Shown: one piece after another, positions 1 to 11,543 of the stretch
Numbering within the stretch: position 1 is the stretch's first letter
How the letters are laid out: every line of letters starts with the position of its first letter
Assembly (NCBI RefSeq): GCF_029931775.1
Contig: NC_079312.1
Location: 63,120,333 to 63,184,332, forward strand
DNA from: Euleptes europaea
Lineage: Eukaryota > Chordata > Lepidosauria > Squamata > Sphaerodactylidae
Direction of reading: 5' to 3'
DNA length: 64,000 nucleotides
Program-made: the position numbers and the translations under genes
The notes under the pieces: model-generated
Databases searched by the model: none
The model's input: the letters and a program-made list of their open reading frames with translations, nothing else
What the model was told of the DNA's origin: nothing

Positions 1-3000
1 AGTTTCTTTTAAAAGAGGCTAGAATGTAACCCAATTTCTGCGATGTCAATTAGCTGCCTTCTTTTTTCTAAAACTAAATGGAAAAATGTATTATCAGAAC
101 AGAAGATTTTGCTTTCACTAGAGGGGCTTGAATTTTGAATTGCATAAGAAATTAAAGGATGCCTTCAAGACAAGGTTTTGAAATGTAGTTTTGAAACAAC
201 TTTTAGATGCCAGTTAAGTTTTGTAATTCCTGCAGTGAACAAATCTGATGAGGAAATTTCAAGCTGTCAGTTTCAACAGTAACCTGTTTGTCCAATTGTC
301 TTTGGGTTGAAAGTTTAGCCTTTATAAATCAGTTTAGAATGTGTACCCTTATATTGTATCTAATCCAAGATAGTTTATTTCTTTTGCTATGGACCTTCTT
401 AAGTTTCTTCTGTAGGCAAACTAGAGAGGAGGGTTTATGTTTGTTTTTCTTTGTTGGTAACTCCAGGGAACGAAGCATATTCTTTATCACTGGCTGAAGT
501 GGCTTTAAATTTGGAAAACTGGCTGAAAATCCTTTGTGCTCTTATCTTCCATAAATTCCCTTGAATATAAAAAGGGAATAATTATGAACCATGTATTGGA
601 TTATGTAAATGAATAATTGTTATACATTTATAATGTTTGTTTATACAGTTCAGTCTATTTATATGCATGTTGTTTGGGAATAGGGCTCACTGTACATAAG
701 TAATGTCAGAAAATGCTTTTACTATTGGTTCACGAGCTGATTTCTAACAGAGAGCAGTGTAGCTTATTCCTAATTATAAGGGCTTTTCCTGAGTGCTACG
801 TGCATGTGCGCACACATGCAGATGCTTTTGATTAGCTGAGGGTAGAGTGGATGAAGAGTTCCCTTTACCACAATGCTTCTGTCCCTTTTGATCATATGTG
901 TAGCTTTGAGCACCTAAATGAAAGGGGTTGAGAAGGCATGAAGGAAATCGTGTTGAAAATTTATTTGAACACAGGTGGTAAGGTAGTATAGTATATGAAG
1001 GAAAGAAAAACCCAGGAATGCTAAGCTGAGGCAGAGCTAAAGTATTTATGCCTGAGGCTAAAATATTTTTTCATTTTGTTTCCATCAGTCATAACTAATT
1101 GTCTACAGAATTTCAACTTAGCCCAAGTGGTCTCCAATGGGCAGTTTATTCAAGCTTCTGGACAGGGTTTATTTTAAGCTCTGCTGAATGCAGTCTCCAG
1201 AATTTGCCAGGGTTTTGGATATACTTCTCAGATGAGAAGAGAAACTTCTCCACATCTCCTTCTGGAAAAATCAAGCCTTTTTCACACTAATCACATTTTC
1301 AATGGAACACAAAATGAATGGCTGACTTTTGAGTTCCATCTTTTTGTATAGAATTGACTTTGAATGAGGACTCCTTTATATTTTATATAACAGAAGAATA
1401 AACTATGAATTTAAAACATTTGCCACTTAAAGCATAAGGAGGCAATGGATGAGTTATTCTAAAGTTTGTGTGGGTAACATTGCTACCTGAGCACCTAAAG
1501 CAGTCTAGTTGTGAATGGGAGGGTTATTATCCATATCCTCTGTCATTTCCTCTCCAGCAAATGCATATAGAATTAAATTAAATTTGCGACCTGAAAGAAC
1601 TCAGCGATGGAATGCATCCTCTTGATAGATTTGGGCCCCTGCATCTTTTTTTAAAAAAAATCTTGGAATGTTTCCCTCTGGTTTAGAAGCCCTTGCCCCA
1701 ATATTCAATTGTTCAGGGTCTATATCATATCTTACTGGTAAAGAATGTGCATTGGACCTTGCTGAAGCAAACCTTAATATGTTCAAAGGTTGATCCCCAG
1801 CACTATGGCTAGATTTTGGGATCAATCCTGACAAACCCTGGCACAAATTGAGCACAATATATTGGTTATGCAAGGGGCGCTTTAGGATTTTTACATTTGT
1901 TAACATTTTAAGGATCTGAGGTATTTGTTCTTGACAATATGCTGTTGAATTCCCTGGTTTACTGTTCATGCTCCTTTTTATTGCACAGGTATACAGTAGG
2001 GATCAGTGAAATTCACTAGGCTTGTTCATGTCTTCAGAATTGGAGACACGTGAAAAATTTGGGGGGAAACAGAAAAGAAAGGGCAAACTGTGCAGGAAAC
2101 TGAGTGAAATTTCAAAGTGCTGTAGACTCACTATAGCAGAGTTAGGAAATTCTGGGTGGCTGGGGGCACTGTATGTAGGTCAGTTCCATGGAATATGAGT
2201 TGGGCAGCACAGAGATTACAGAATATTACAATATTCCAGAGGAAGTTTTGAGTATCTGTCTCCATCTGTCTGATAGGTGGATGCAGCTGCACATTGGTCT
2301 GGCATAGAGGAATGGAGTAGTACCAAAGGGGGAGAAATGCATGCTGATGTTTTATGCTAGTGTTCTGTCATAGAGGACTGTGAAGTAAATTGTGGAAAAG
2401 AGGAAGGAGAATGCTCCAGAGATTGTCAGAAAATAAAAAAATAGGCTACACAACATGCAAGACTAGAGCTAACTGGTCCAGGATAATGTGGCAGCACACA
2501 TTATATTCTTTTGCGGCGGGGCAATGTGGAACCTGTATGTCTTTGGGTAGGAGATGGGCAAGCGAAAGAATAACAGAGCTAACAACATAGTATGGAATTT
2601 TGCATCTCAAGCTGAACAGTGGTAAGTGATATAATGGTTTCATGAGAAAATCTGAACTAGGCAGCACTCCCACACACACTGCATATGCGGTCACATATGT
2701 TTGTGCTGAACACATGGATGTATCCTTGGCATTCGTATACAAGACTTTTTTGTTTTGTTTGACATCCCCTCACTCTTTCTTTTTAGCCCTCCTTCCTGTT
2801 GTGTGTGTTTATATGATTATTTGATTACTATGTTTTTTAAATATATCCGCAAACCCCCCACATGTATGTACACATACATATAAATATTGTACAAATACAC
2901 ATAAATACAGAAATAAAACATTTTCAGTTACATATACATCTAATGTTTCTTGGATCTTAATCTTTTATTTAATTCAGTAATTTGAAAGCAGAGATTGATT

Positions 3001-3049
3001 AGTTGATACATATTGAAACAAAAAACCCCCAAGTTTAAATACACACTAA

Positions 3050-3445
3050 TGGGGTCTGAACTTGCTGAGACTGAGAGGGGAAAAAGACCTTGGGTCATAG
3101 TGGATAACTCAATAAATGTCAACCCATTGTAACGTGACAATGAAAAAGGCAAACGCTGTGCTGAGGATTATTACGAAAGAGATTAGAAACAAAACAGCCA
3201 ATATCATGCCCCATATAAATCTACAATGTGGCCTCATTTGGAATACTGTGTGCAGTTCTGGCCATTGTATCTCAAAAAGGCTATTGCTGAGTAGGAAAAA
3301 GTACAGAGGGCAACTCAGATGAGTAAGGGGTTGGAACACCTTTTCTATTAGGAAAGGCCGAGGAGTCTGGGACTTTTCAATTTGAAAAAGAGACAACTAA
3401 GGGGGGACATGATAGAGGTTTAGAAAATTTTGCACAGGTAGAAGA
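3050..3445 (+). mobile_element. CR1-type LINE fragment, 3' ORF region
   Basis: Translates in pieces to MSTHCNVTMKKANAVLRIIT, EIRNKTANIM, and a block equivalent to the RRATKMIRGLE...LFSLEKRRLRGDMI end of CR1 ORF2. Heavily decayed, so old. Directly followed by a different LINE. Confidence 0.75.
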
Positions 3446-3990
3446 GGTTACTGGGGAGGGCAGCCATGCAGGAGCTTGACGAGAATCGTAAGTGTAAAGA
3501 TGTGTCACTGGTGACCTAGATCAAGATAATTCATGCCATAGTACTGCCCGTTACTATGTATGGGTGTGAAAGTTGGACACTGAAGAAAGCTGACAGGAGG
3601 AAAGTTGATTCATGTGAACTGTGGTGTTGAAGAAGAGTTTTACAGGTACCATGGACTGCCAAAAACACAAATTAGTGGGTTCTAGATCAAATCAAGCCTG
3701 AACTCTCCCTAGAAGCTAAAATGACCAAGCTGAGGCTATCGTACTTTGGTCACATTATGAGATGACAAGAGTCACTGGAAAATACAATCATGCTAGGAAA
3801 AGTTGAAGGCAGCAGGAAAAGAGGGAGACCCAGCATGAGATGAATTGACTCAATCATGGAAGCCACGGCCCTCAGTTTGCAAGATCTGAGCAAGGCTGTT
3901 AATGATAGGATACTTTAGAGGTCATTAATTCACTGGGTTACCATAAGTCTGAAATGACTTGATGGCACTTAACACTTACACAGAGGGAGG
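3446..3990 (+). mobile_element. RTE/BovB-type LINE, 3' end
   Basis: The decayed frame gives YGCESWTLKKADRR-like, FELWCW-like, WTAKNTN, LSLEAKMTKLRLSYFGHIMR and RKRGRPSMR segments typical of the C-terminus of RTE/BovB ORF2. The 3' end is TACCATAAGTCTGAAATGAC, then TTGATGGCACTTAACAC. The clade call is from memory of the protein pattern. Confidence 0.72.
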
Positions 3991-4079
3991 GAACAGAGAA
4001 AGTCTTCTCTCTCTCTCAAAATAGTGAACTTGGGGGGAATCCAATGAAGGAAGTTCCCTTCAGTTGTGATGATTAGTAG

Positions 4080-4375
4080 CCACTGATAGATTCATGGGCA
4101 AATTTGACAGATTCATGGTCTCTATCTAATCCTCTTTTAAACTTGTCTATGCCTATGGCCATCACAACATCCTCTGGCAGTGAATTCCACATTTCAATCA
4201 ATTGCTGACTAAAAAGGTAAACCTCTGAATACCACTACAAGGAGGCAACATCAGGGGAAGCCCTTGGCCTCTATGCCTGTTTTGGCCTTCCAGAATAATT
4301 GGTGGGCCACTGTGAGAGACAAGATGTGGACTAGATGGACCACTGCTCTGATCTGGCAGGTTTCTTCTGTCTGAT
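4080..4375 (+). mobile_element. LINE 3' tail, CR1-like
   Basis: Contains GTGGGCCACTGTGAGAGACA and GACTAGATGGACCACTGCTC, a common tail of CR1-group elements in reptiles, preceded by CATCCTCTGGCAGTGAATTC. Decayed; identity rests on the tail. Confidence 0.55.
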
Positions 4376-5154
4376 GCTGAGATTTTGACACTTTTATAGT
4401 AATTTAGGCTAACTTGCCACACTCATACTGGTAGAATACCCTGGTTGTCACTTACAACTTAGATCAAACCATTCCAAAACATTATTAATTATCTGAAGCC
4501 TGTATTGGATAGTGATACTTCTCTCTCTCTCTCTCAGGCCCTGGGTGGCAGAGAATTACCTCTTTTTGACTGTCGGTGGCAGAAGGTTCAGTAGCTGTCT
4601 TAGTTTCTTTTCCTTTACAGTTCATAGTTTTGAAAGTATAAGCCCACCCATTGGAAGAAATTGTAACAAACAAAAATAGAATGATAAAGTGGGAGTGAAT
4701 AGCCACTGTATCAAACAAAACAGGTCCAAATCAAAGCATGATATGCATAAGAGTCAGGAGCAGTACAGAGTTGCTTTTGATTACTTCGCCTTCTTAACCA
4801 GAAGTTGGACCTAGTTACATTAGCCATACTATCTTGGGCCCATTCAGTTGCTCATCCTCCAATGTACTGTATACCATCCTGTGCCAACAATGGCTTTTTA
4901 GTCTCTGCTCTTGATAAACAACCCAGCCTTTAGGCAAAACAAAAAGTAGAATCAGCTGTGGAATTAAAGTCACAATATTCGGAATCTGATGAGTGAGCAT
5001 TTTAATCTTCCAGGGCATTTTTCTGCCCATGTAATAAACGTAGTTTCCCTATGTAAGAACTTATATATGAGGATACAATACAAAATTTACTGAATTAGAA
5101 TTTGTTAATTCAAAACAATTTCCTCTCCCCCAAATATGTTGGATTGCTCACTTG

Positions 5155-5285
5155 CTGGTGGCGCTAGTGTCTTATATTTCTACCTTTAATGCATCTTTTG
5201 TGTCTGATGAAGTGGGCTTTAACTCACTAAAACTTATGCTGGAATAAATTCTGTTGGTCTTTGCCACTGGACTTCTGTTTTATTT
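5155..5285 (+). repeat. Interspersed repeat related to 18.3 kb
   Basis: GTGTCTGATGAAGTGGGCTT, TTATGCTGGAATAAATTCTG and GCCACTGGACTTCTGTTTTA follow the same order as the right half of the 18.3 kb palindrome. Old copy; class not assigned. Confidence 0.6.
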
Positions 5286-5444
5286 GGTAAGATCCTGATT
5301 CTCTAGAAGGGAGTTCAAAAAGCAGATAAAAAAGCTCTAGTAGTCACTGTTACCAAGATGTTCTGTTAGAGAAACTATGCCTGTAGTCAGTACCATCTTC
5401 CGCCACCATCTCAGATCCAGGTTTCTCTGCAAACAAAGGCTAGG

Positions 5445-5618
5445 CTGAGGGCCGTACATGTTGGTGTCAGTGGGTCTAACCCATGGATGCCGTGATGGTT
5501 TTAAAGGAATTTTAAAATGCCACTAGGGTCCAATCTTGATTTTTAAATCCCTTTAAAATGGTGTTGTTGTCCACAATTTAGGCTTATGGATACTTGTCAC
5601 ATCTAGTTTGGTCCTGAG
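5445..5618. mobile_element. Fold-back element family B, copy 1
   Basis: Starts CTGAGGGCCGTACATGTTGG and ends near CACATCTAGTTTGGTCCTGA. Internal inverted segments AATTTTAAAATGCCAC and CCTTTAAAATGGTG lie about the centre. Same family as the copies at 43.4 and 56.8 kb. Confidence 0.65.
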
Positions 5619-6091
5619 TAGATGATAAACAGGTTAAGGCAGTTTAGATCCATTTGGTTTCTTTGCATTTTTCTTCTGGTTTGAGTGCAAGTATCTTTAC
5701 TTGATCTTGGTCACCACTCTTGAGGACTATATAGATTTTTGTTGCAGATTAAAATGTGGCTGTGTCACAGATGACCCCAACTATTTTAATGAAGCTCTTA
5801 CCTAATAAATGCTATGAGGAAAGAGAAAAAAATAAGGAAATTCTTGAAATAGCTGCGCCCTACCATAAAGCAAAACCACATTACTCCACTGAAGGAAGTA
5901 AGCTTGCTGTCCACCTGTAACCATGTTGCAACAACTGGCTTTACTCTTTTACAACATCAAGGGGGTTCCTGTTTTATTTTCCTACTTCAAATTCTTGATG
6001 TAGTCAATGGCAATATTGTATGAAGGAGGAAATGAAGACCAATATTTCAGAAGGATAAGCTGGGCAGTTAAGAGGTGTGATCTGAAGTCAT

Positions 6092-6172
6092 AGAATCATA
6101 AGAGTAGGAAGGGCCATACAGGCCATCTAGTCCAACCCCCTGCTTAATGCATGATACAAGAGTGCTACGTTG
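6092..6172 (-). mobile_element. CR1-type tail scrap
   Basis: TAGAATCATAAGAGTAGGAA, GGGCCATACAGGCCATCTAG and TCCAACCCCCTGCTTAATGC match the - strand tails at 49.73 and 62.3 kb. Confidence 0.7.
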
Positions 6173-7060
6173 ACAGCTGATAGGTCTGCAATATGCTACT
6201 TCAACATGCAGATTCAGTATTTAAATAGTGAAAATGGAAATAGAGTTGGAACTGCAGTAAGGTCTAAGCCTTTACCAGTAGCTCCTGTATCTTTTGTATA
6301 ACTGCCTTTCCTAGCGGCTGAAAGTAATCGCAATAGAATCAGCAATTTGGATGGCCCTATGCAACCTCGCCACAGTCAGAGGCTGCCTCTCTCTCTATTC
6401 CATGTGCCCATATTACCTTAAAGGTAGCAAAGGATATGAAGCCAAGCATTCCTCTGTCATACTGTGGTATATCTCATAGTCGCACTGCCCTTGTGCTGCA
6501 TTGGTTACTAACATTTTAATCCCTTCCCCCCAAAGAAGCCAGAGCTAGGTCTTTCCAGATAAATATTTAGCAGCAGACTCCTGTATTTTCCAGTACCCTG
6601 CTAACGTACCTAATGGTTTCTCCATTTCTGGCAGTAAATTTGGCTAGAAAGTTTGAGATTAGGGGCTGAATTTCAAGCACACATTCCTCAAAATCGCAGT
6701 CGGAAAGCCATCTTCTAGTCCAATCCACTGCTACAAGATAGGTTAATCTAGTGAGGGACAGGATAGCGGGCAGATGACCCTATCAGTCATTGCTAGAATC
6801 AGACACAAGGTGTATCTCAGAAAAGTACAAATAGCCAACTACATCACTGTATTGATGTGATGAAAATTCAAAGACTGCCTAAACCCATGTCAGACATACA
6901 TATGATGAGTCTACACAGTGAGCCAGTATGTCACGGCTAAATAGGGATTTTGGTCCTATGTGAAAACGTATCCCTATTTTCTGCTGCATTGCATTACATA
7001 TTAATTCCAGCTGCCTTTAGCCCAAATATAGAGGTTTCCTTGGCAGTTGGAGGCTGTGGT

Positions 7061-7264
7061 AGGGTTGCCAGGTCCCTCTTTGCCACCAGTGGGAGGTTTT
7101 TGGGGTGGAGCCTGAGAAGGACGGGGTATGAGGAGAGACTTCAATGTCATAGAGTCCAATGGTCAAAGCAGCTGTTTTCTCCAGGTGAACTGATCTCTAT
7201 CAGCTGGAGATCAGTTGTAATAGCAGGAGATCTCCAGCTAGTACCTGGAGGTTGGCAACCCTAG
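7061..7264 (+). mobile_element. hAT-like MITE, copy 1
   Basis: 204 bp from AGGGTTGCCAGGTCC to GGTTGGCAACCCTAG, with the terminal inverted repeat GGGTTGCCA/TGGCAACCC. Flanked by gctgtggt and actgtggc, a mutated 8-bp target duplication (6 of 8). Interior: TTCAATGTCATAGAGTCC, TTTTCTCCAGGTGAACTGAT, GGAGATCTCCAGCTAGTACC. No coding capacity. Confidence 0.85.
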
Positions 7265-9387
7265 ACTGTGGCATCCCAGCAGGCCTATGCACCAATCTCT
7301 GTGATTTTTCCTGGTCCAAATGCCTGAAAGTAGTGCATCAGCTAGCCCATCTTCAGTTTGTTCGTTTGTTTTGCCAGTGCCTGGAATTAGTTGCTCTCAT
7401 CTTATGATCAATTTAGATGGTGATGAAGCAATTCACAAATGCCTCTTCCCAGTATTGAAACTGAGTTTAAGTTATTGTATGCTTTCTGGAGAGCCATGTG
7501 GCATAACTGGAAGTAATTATTATCCATGCCTTTTGGCCATCTTTGCCTTTGCATAGTTATTTCCCCTCCACCTGGTGCCTATTTACTCAATCAGCTATAC
7601 ACGCTGAGCTGGCATCTTTATAGCCCAGCTCTGTTTGTTTTGGGTGGGTAAAAGGGCTGCTGTGCAAACAGTTTGACTAGAACTAATAGAATTTGACCAT
7701 TGGAAGAAGAGAGATTTGATTTTCAAAAGGAAGAAAGACTGACTGCTGTGGCTTTTGGAGGAATACTTCTCTTTGACGATAAGCTGCAAGAAGGGCTTTA
7801 GTCTTTATTTTGCTTGCATGGAGTTTTTAAAAACGTATTTTAAATCCTTAGCAATACCATTTACAAATGCATAGGAAAAAGATTGAATCATGCGTTGCAA
7901 ATGACCAAAAACTACTAAATCCTCAGGTTAATAGAAAAGCAAATATAATGCACTAAATTGTAGTGTGGCTTGGCTTGTAAACCGATTGCCAGTTATGAAA
8001 GGAATCTAAACTTTAGCAAAGATGTGCTTTGCTAAGCTTAGCTACTGAAATACCACCAATATTTTGAACACTTTCCTAAAGGCTTCCACATGTCCCATTG
8101 AAATCATTGGCTATTGTATGGCAGCCACATTAGTGTTTTACAGCATTCAGTAATTTGCATTCTGATTGTAATTGAGAAAACCCAACCCTCTGAAGCCAAT
8201 TGCGCATACCATGGCTGCAGTTCAAAGCACAGTACTGATTTTCCTACACAATGTAGCCCATTTTGTTAATGCAATTTAAGCCTATCAGTCCAGTGTCTTA
8301 TGTTTAAAATGTTAACAAAATTATAGAAGTATTCTGTAATGTACAAAACAAAATCATGCATGTTAAGCTGAGAACCATTTCTGTTCTATTTTGCTGAAAA
8401 ATATTTTTTCATTGTGTTTCTTCAAATGTTGCTTTGTTTTTAATTTTTTTAATTTTCTGTGTGTTCATCAATAGGTTTATGTAAGTCTTTTTTCCCAGAG
8501 ATGCAGTTCTTTAGCGAGATGGTTAAGTATAAACTTTCTAAGATTTAACAAATGAAAGCCTTAAGCAAGCATGTAAGGCTTATTGATTAACTGACGTATA
8601 AATATTTACTAATACAAGTTTGAGTCATGACTTAAACCTAATCGTTTTAATTCCTAAAGTGTAAGTACTTACTAAGGGATGAACACTAATCCTTTACATC
8701 ACATGTTGCATGTATTTTAAGAGAGTGTTAACAAAAGTACTGTTTCTAAAGAATTTGGATTGGGAATGAGAAGTGATATTTAATTAGTACCTTGTTCAGA
8801 AATACGACATGAGTTCCATTGATGTTGCATTGATTTCACATTATTTGTTTTAAAGAGTTAACCTGCATGATAAATATAGGAATTAGAAAAATGGAAGAGA
8901 ATTTGGCCATAGGACCTATTCAAGCAAGTGTACTCTATAAGCAGGGATTTCCCTGTTAAATATTTTGCTAAAGCAGCTGGCTCATAATATAAACTACTAC
9001 AACTGTCTTATATCTTTGTTCCACTGAAGTATAACATCAGGTTAGCCAAATTACCTTTAACAATGAGTGGCTAATTGTGCTTTTTTTTAAAATGAGGATT
9101 CTATACTAGGGAATTCCTGGAAATGTAGATGTTGAAAGTACAAAGTGGCAAGAGTTTAAAAGAGATGTTAAATATAGGCAGAATTATGGCAGAGTCAGAG
9201 TGGGAAGGGGAAGAATGCTTAGAATCCCACTCCAGCAACAAAAAACAGACCGTATTTTAAAAATAGTATAAAAATAATCAGGTTTGGTCTTTTGCAGATC
9301 TAAAGATGGTGATTTTAAAGCTGAACACAAAAGTTGCTTGCAGCTATGCTGGTCCAAAATTAAAATCCAAAGCACAATTCACATAAT

Positions 9388-9470
9388 ACTTTTTATTAGG
9401 ACCAAACAAAATCACACAAAGCAGTGTGCAAGCTTTTGCGTTCACTAGAGTTCTTCCATAGGCTGGATGT
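9388..9470 (-). repeat. Interspersed repeat related to 18.3 kb
   Basis: On the - strand it reads GAACTCTAGTGAACGCAAAA, GCTTGCACACTGCTTTGTG. Equivalent 3' block of the same superfamily; ends at a G-run. Low certainty on the class. Confidence 0.45.
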
Positions 9471-9563
9471 TGGGGGGGGGGGGGGAGATTTTCAGACCAT
9501 GATTTGGAGGCCTGTTCTTGACAGTATTCCTGTACTTAATGCTGGCAGCTAAGCAGATATAAT

Positions 9564-9769
9564 AGGGTTGCTAGGTCCCTCTTCACTATCAGTGGGAGGT
9601 TCTGTGGCAGAGCCTGAGGAGGGGAGGGTTTGGGGAGGGGAGGGACTTCAATGCCATAGAGTCCAATTGCCAAAGCGGCCATTTTCTCCAGGTGAACTGA
9701 TCGCTAACAGCTGGAGATTAGTTGTAATAGCAGGAGATCTCCAGCTAGTACCTGGAGGTTGGCAACCTA
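9564..9769 (+). mobile_element. hAT-like MITE, copy 2
   Basis: 206 bp, same family and orientation. Flanks gatataat and gatataaa form an 8-bp target duplication with one mismatch. The right terminus has lost one C (GGCAACCTA). Confidence 0.87.
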
Positions 9770-10020
9770 GATATAAAGCACATTCGGTGTCAGGTTGAAC
9801 CCTAGTTTCTGTGAGCAAGAAAAAACAAATGGTTGTTAGGTCATAGAATGGTAATTTCCACAAAGGGATGGGCTTGCACAGTTTCCCTGTTGCTGGTGCA
9901 GTTGCTGATAAAGTGTAGCAGCAGCAGGGCTTCTACATGGCAGGTTTCCCTGCCCCAGTCCCCCAGCTGTGCCCACCCCCTCTCCTGGGCTACAGGAGCT
10001 TTTGAAATTTAAAAAAAAAT

Positions 10021-10277
10021 GGCCCTAGAATTAAGTTATATCAATATATTGCTAAACCAATACATGTATTGGTGTCTCTGAATTTCCAGCTTCCTTTAAA
10101 ATAAATGTTTCTAGCTCCTTCCATTGCAGAGATATACCTTTCCTCTTATATCTTTGCAATGGAAGGGGCTAGCTAGAGACTTAATTTTTTTTAAAAACCC
10201 CACGAAAGCTGGGAATTCTGAGAACCCGGATCACACACTGTTATAACATTAAGTTGATATAATGATATTCTAAGGCC
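10021..10277. mobile_element. 257-bp fold-back element (long terminal inverted repeats)
   Basis: The left end GGCCCTAGAATTAAGTTATA is the imperfect reverse complement of the right end TTGATATAATGATATTCTAAGGCC (read in two parts). The two arms (about 115-120 bp each) pair along their length and meet near 10140-10150, where CTCCTTCCATTGCAGAGATA faces TATCTTTGCAATGGAAGGGG. This is the structure of a non-autonomous DNA transposon. The superfamily is not assigned because no clear target duplication is seen. It ends at the start of a run of ordinary intron sequence. Confidence 0.75.
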
Positions 10278-11425
10278 TATTTCTTTAAAAAACAAAGCTC
10301 TGTGAAGGCAAGGAAGGAAATGGCCGTCACAGAAAGAAGGTTAGGGAAAATGGCTGCTACCGGCATTTTCTTACCCACACAGCAGCCATCCTTGCTTTTC
10401 TGCGATTTCCCCCAAAACTCCAGAGCAAACCCCAGGAGATGCACAAATGCACGATGCTGTTGTAGAGAATCAGGAAACAAACCACTTCCCAACTGTATTG
10501 AACTCATGGGCAGATAACCTGTGTGGAAATGGTCTAGCATGTGCGGGAGGACAAACCAAAATGTTTGATATTTGGTGCTAAGCCTAACATGACTTCTGCT
10601 AAACAAAATCTTATTCTTTCATGCCCTGGAATACCCCAACAATTTTCCCTACGAATCTGAACCTGTCACTTCTCCTCTTCTGTTTGTATAAGGGATGTGC
10701 TGTCTGGCATCTACAATACAGAATATCGCTTTATGTTTTCTAACTAGTTTACCATCCAAGGGGGAAAACATGGCTCCTTCCAATAGCAGTAATCTAATAT
10801 TTTTAAAGTAAATCAATGAAAATATTAGGTTTGTGTCAATGTATTATTTCCACTTTTACAGCCTGTAGTTTTTAAGTGTTTGGTAAGAACGGATTTAAAA
10901 TTTAATCTCTAGTCCTCTGCTGTGTTCTAAAAATTCTATGAATTATGTAGGTCACATAAGCCCTCGCCTGTGTCTTTCCTCCCTTTGCGAATTGCCTCAG
11001 AGCATTGTCAGAGCCAATGTATCTGCTTATGCCTCTATGTGAGATGAAGCTTTTCCCTAATTAGAAATGAATAAAAAGCAGTTTCAGATGTGTGCTGCAT
11101 AGACTCCATTGGCACAACAGCTGCCAATTCTGATGACTTTGCCTGATATTAGGGTGGAGTAAAGGCTACTCAGGCTGTCCTGTTGCTAAAATGTATGTTT
11201 TAATGTCTGCTTTGGAGAAGACGATATGACATCTAGTCTCTTGGCTGGATACCGCTAATTGACACTAGGATAAAGGCAGATGATAGGAATTCTCATACAT
11301 GTTTCTAACGGCATGTTATTTCCTCATTGAATGCTGAAAGATGGCTCCACCGGTATTTTGCTGATAGGAATGTGACCTGACACGAGGGGCTGTAGTTATA
11401 ATGTTCCATGTGCTTTGACTTGCAG

Positions 11426-11543
11426 CCACCCTACATCATGTTGCAGTGCTGCAGAAATTATGTCTGTGCTGTTTTTCCATACCATGAGGTACAAGCCACA
11501 GGACCCCAGAAATGTTAACAATGACCGATTTGTTCTTTCTAAG
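11426..11543 (+). CDS. TKT: TKT exon 2
   Basis: 118 nt, residues 37-75. It starts with the last base of a Gly codon (phase 2 entry) after ...cttgcag and ends in AAG before gtaagag. It carries HPTS with His37, which binds substrate and cofactor phosphate in the family, and ends NDRFVLSK. Confidence 0.95.

Larger units (their letters stand above)
1..11425 (+). other. TKT: Probable TKT intron 1 (partial), no exon found
   Basis: No sequence that could encode the TKT N-terminus (a lysine-rich start ending ...TTAAGSG) was seen here, so exon 1 is placed left of the window by inference. The stretch is AT-rich and holds LINE pieces (about 3.05-4.4 kb), a fold-back element (5.4 kb), a CR1 scrap (6.1 kb), two hAT-like MITEs (7.06 and 9.56 kb) and a 257-bp fold-back element (10.0 kb). 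I see nothing identifiable in 1-2940, 4450-5150, 6200-7050 or 7300-9380. A separate upstream gene in the first few kb cannot be excluded, but no exon was recognised. Confidence 0.6.
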
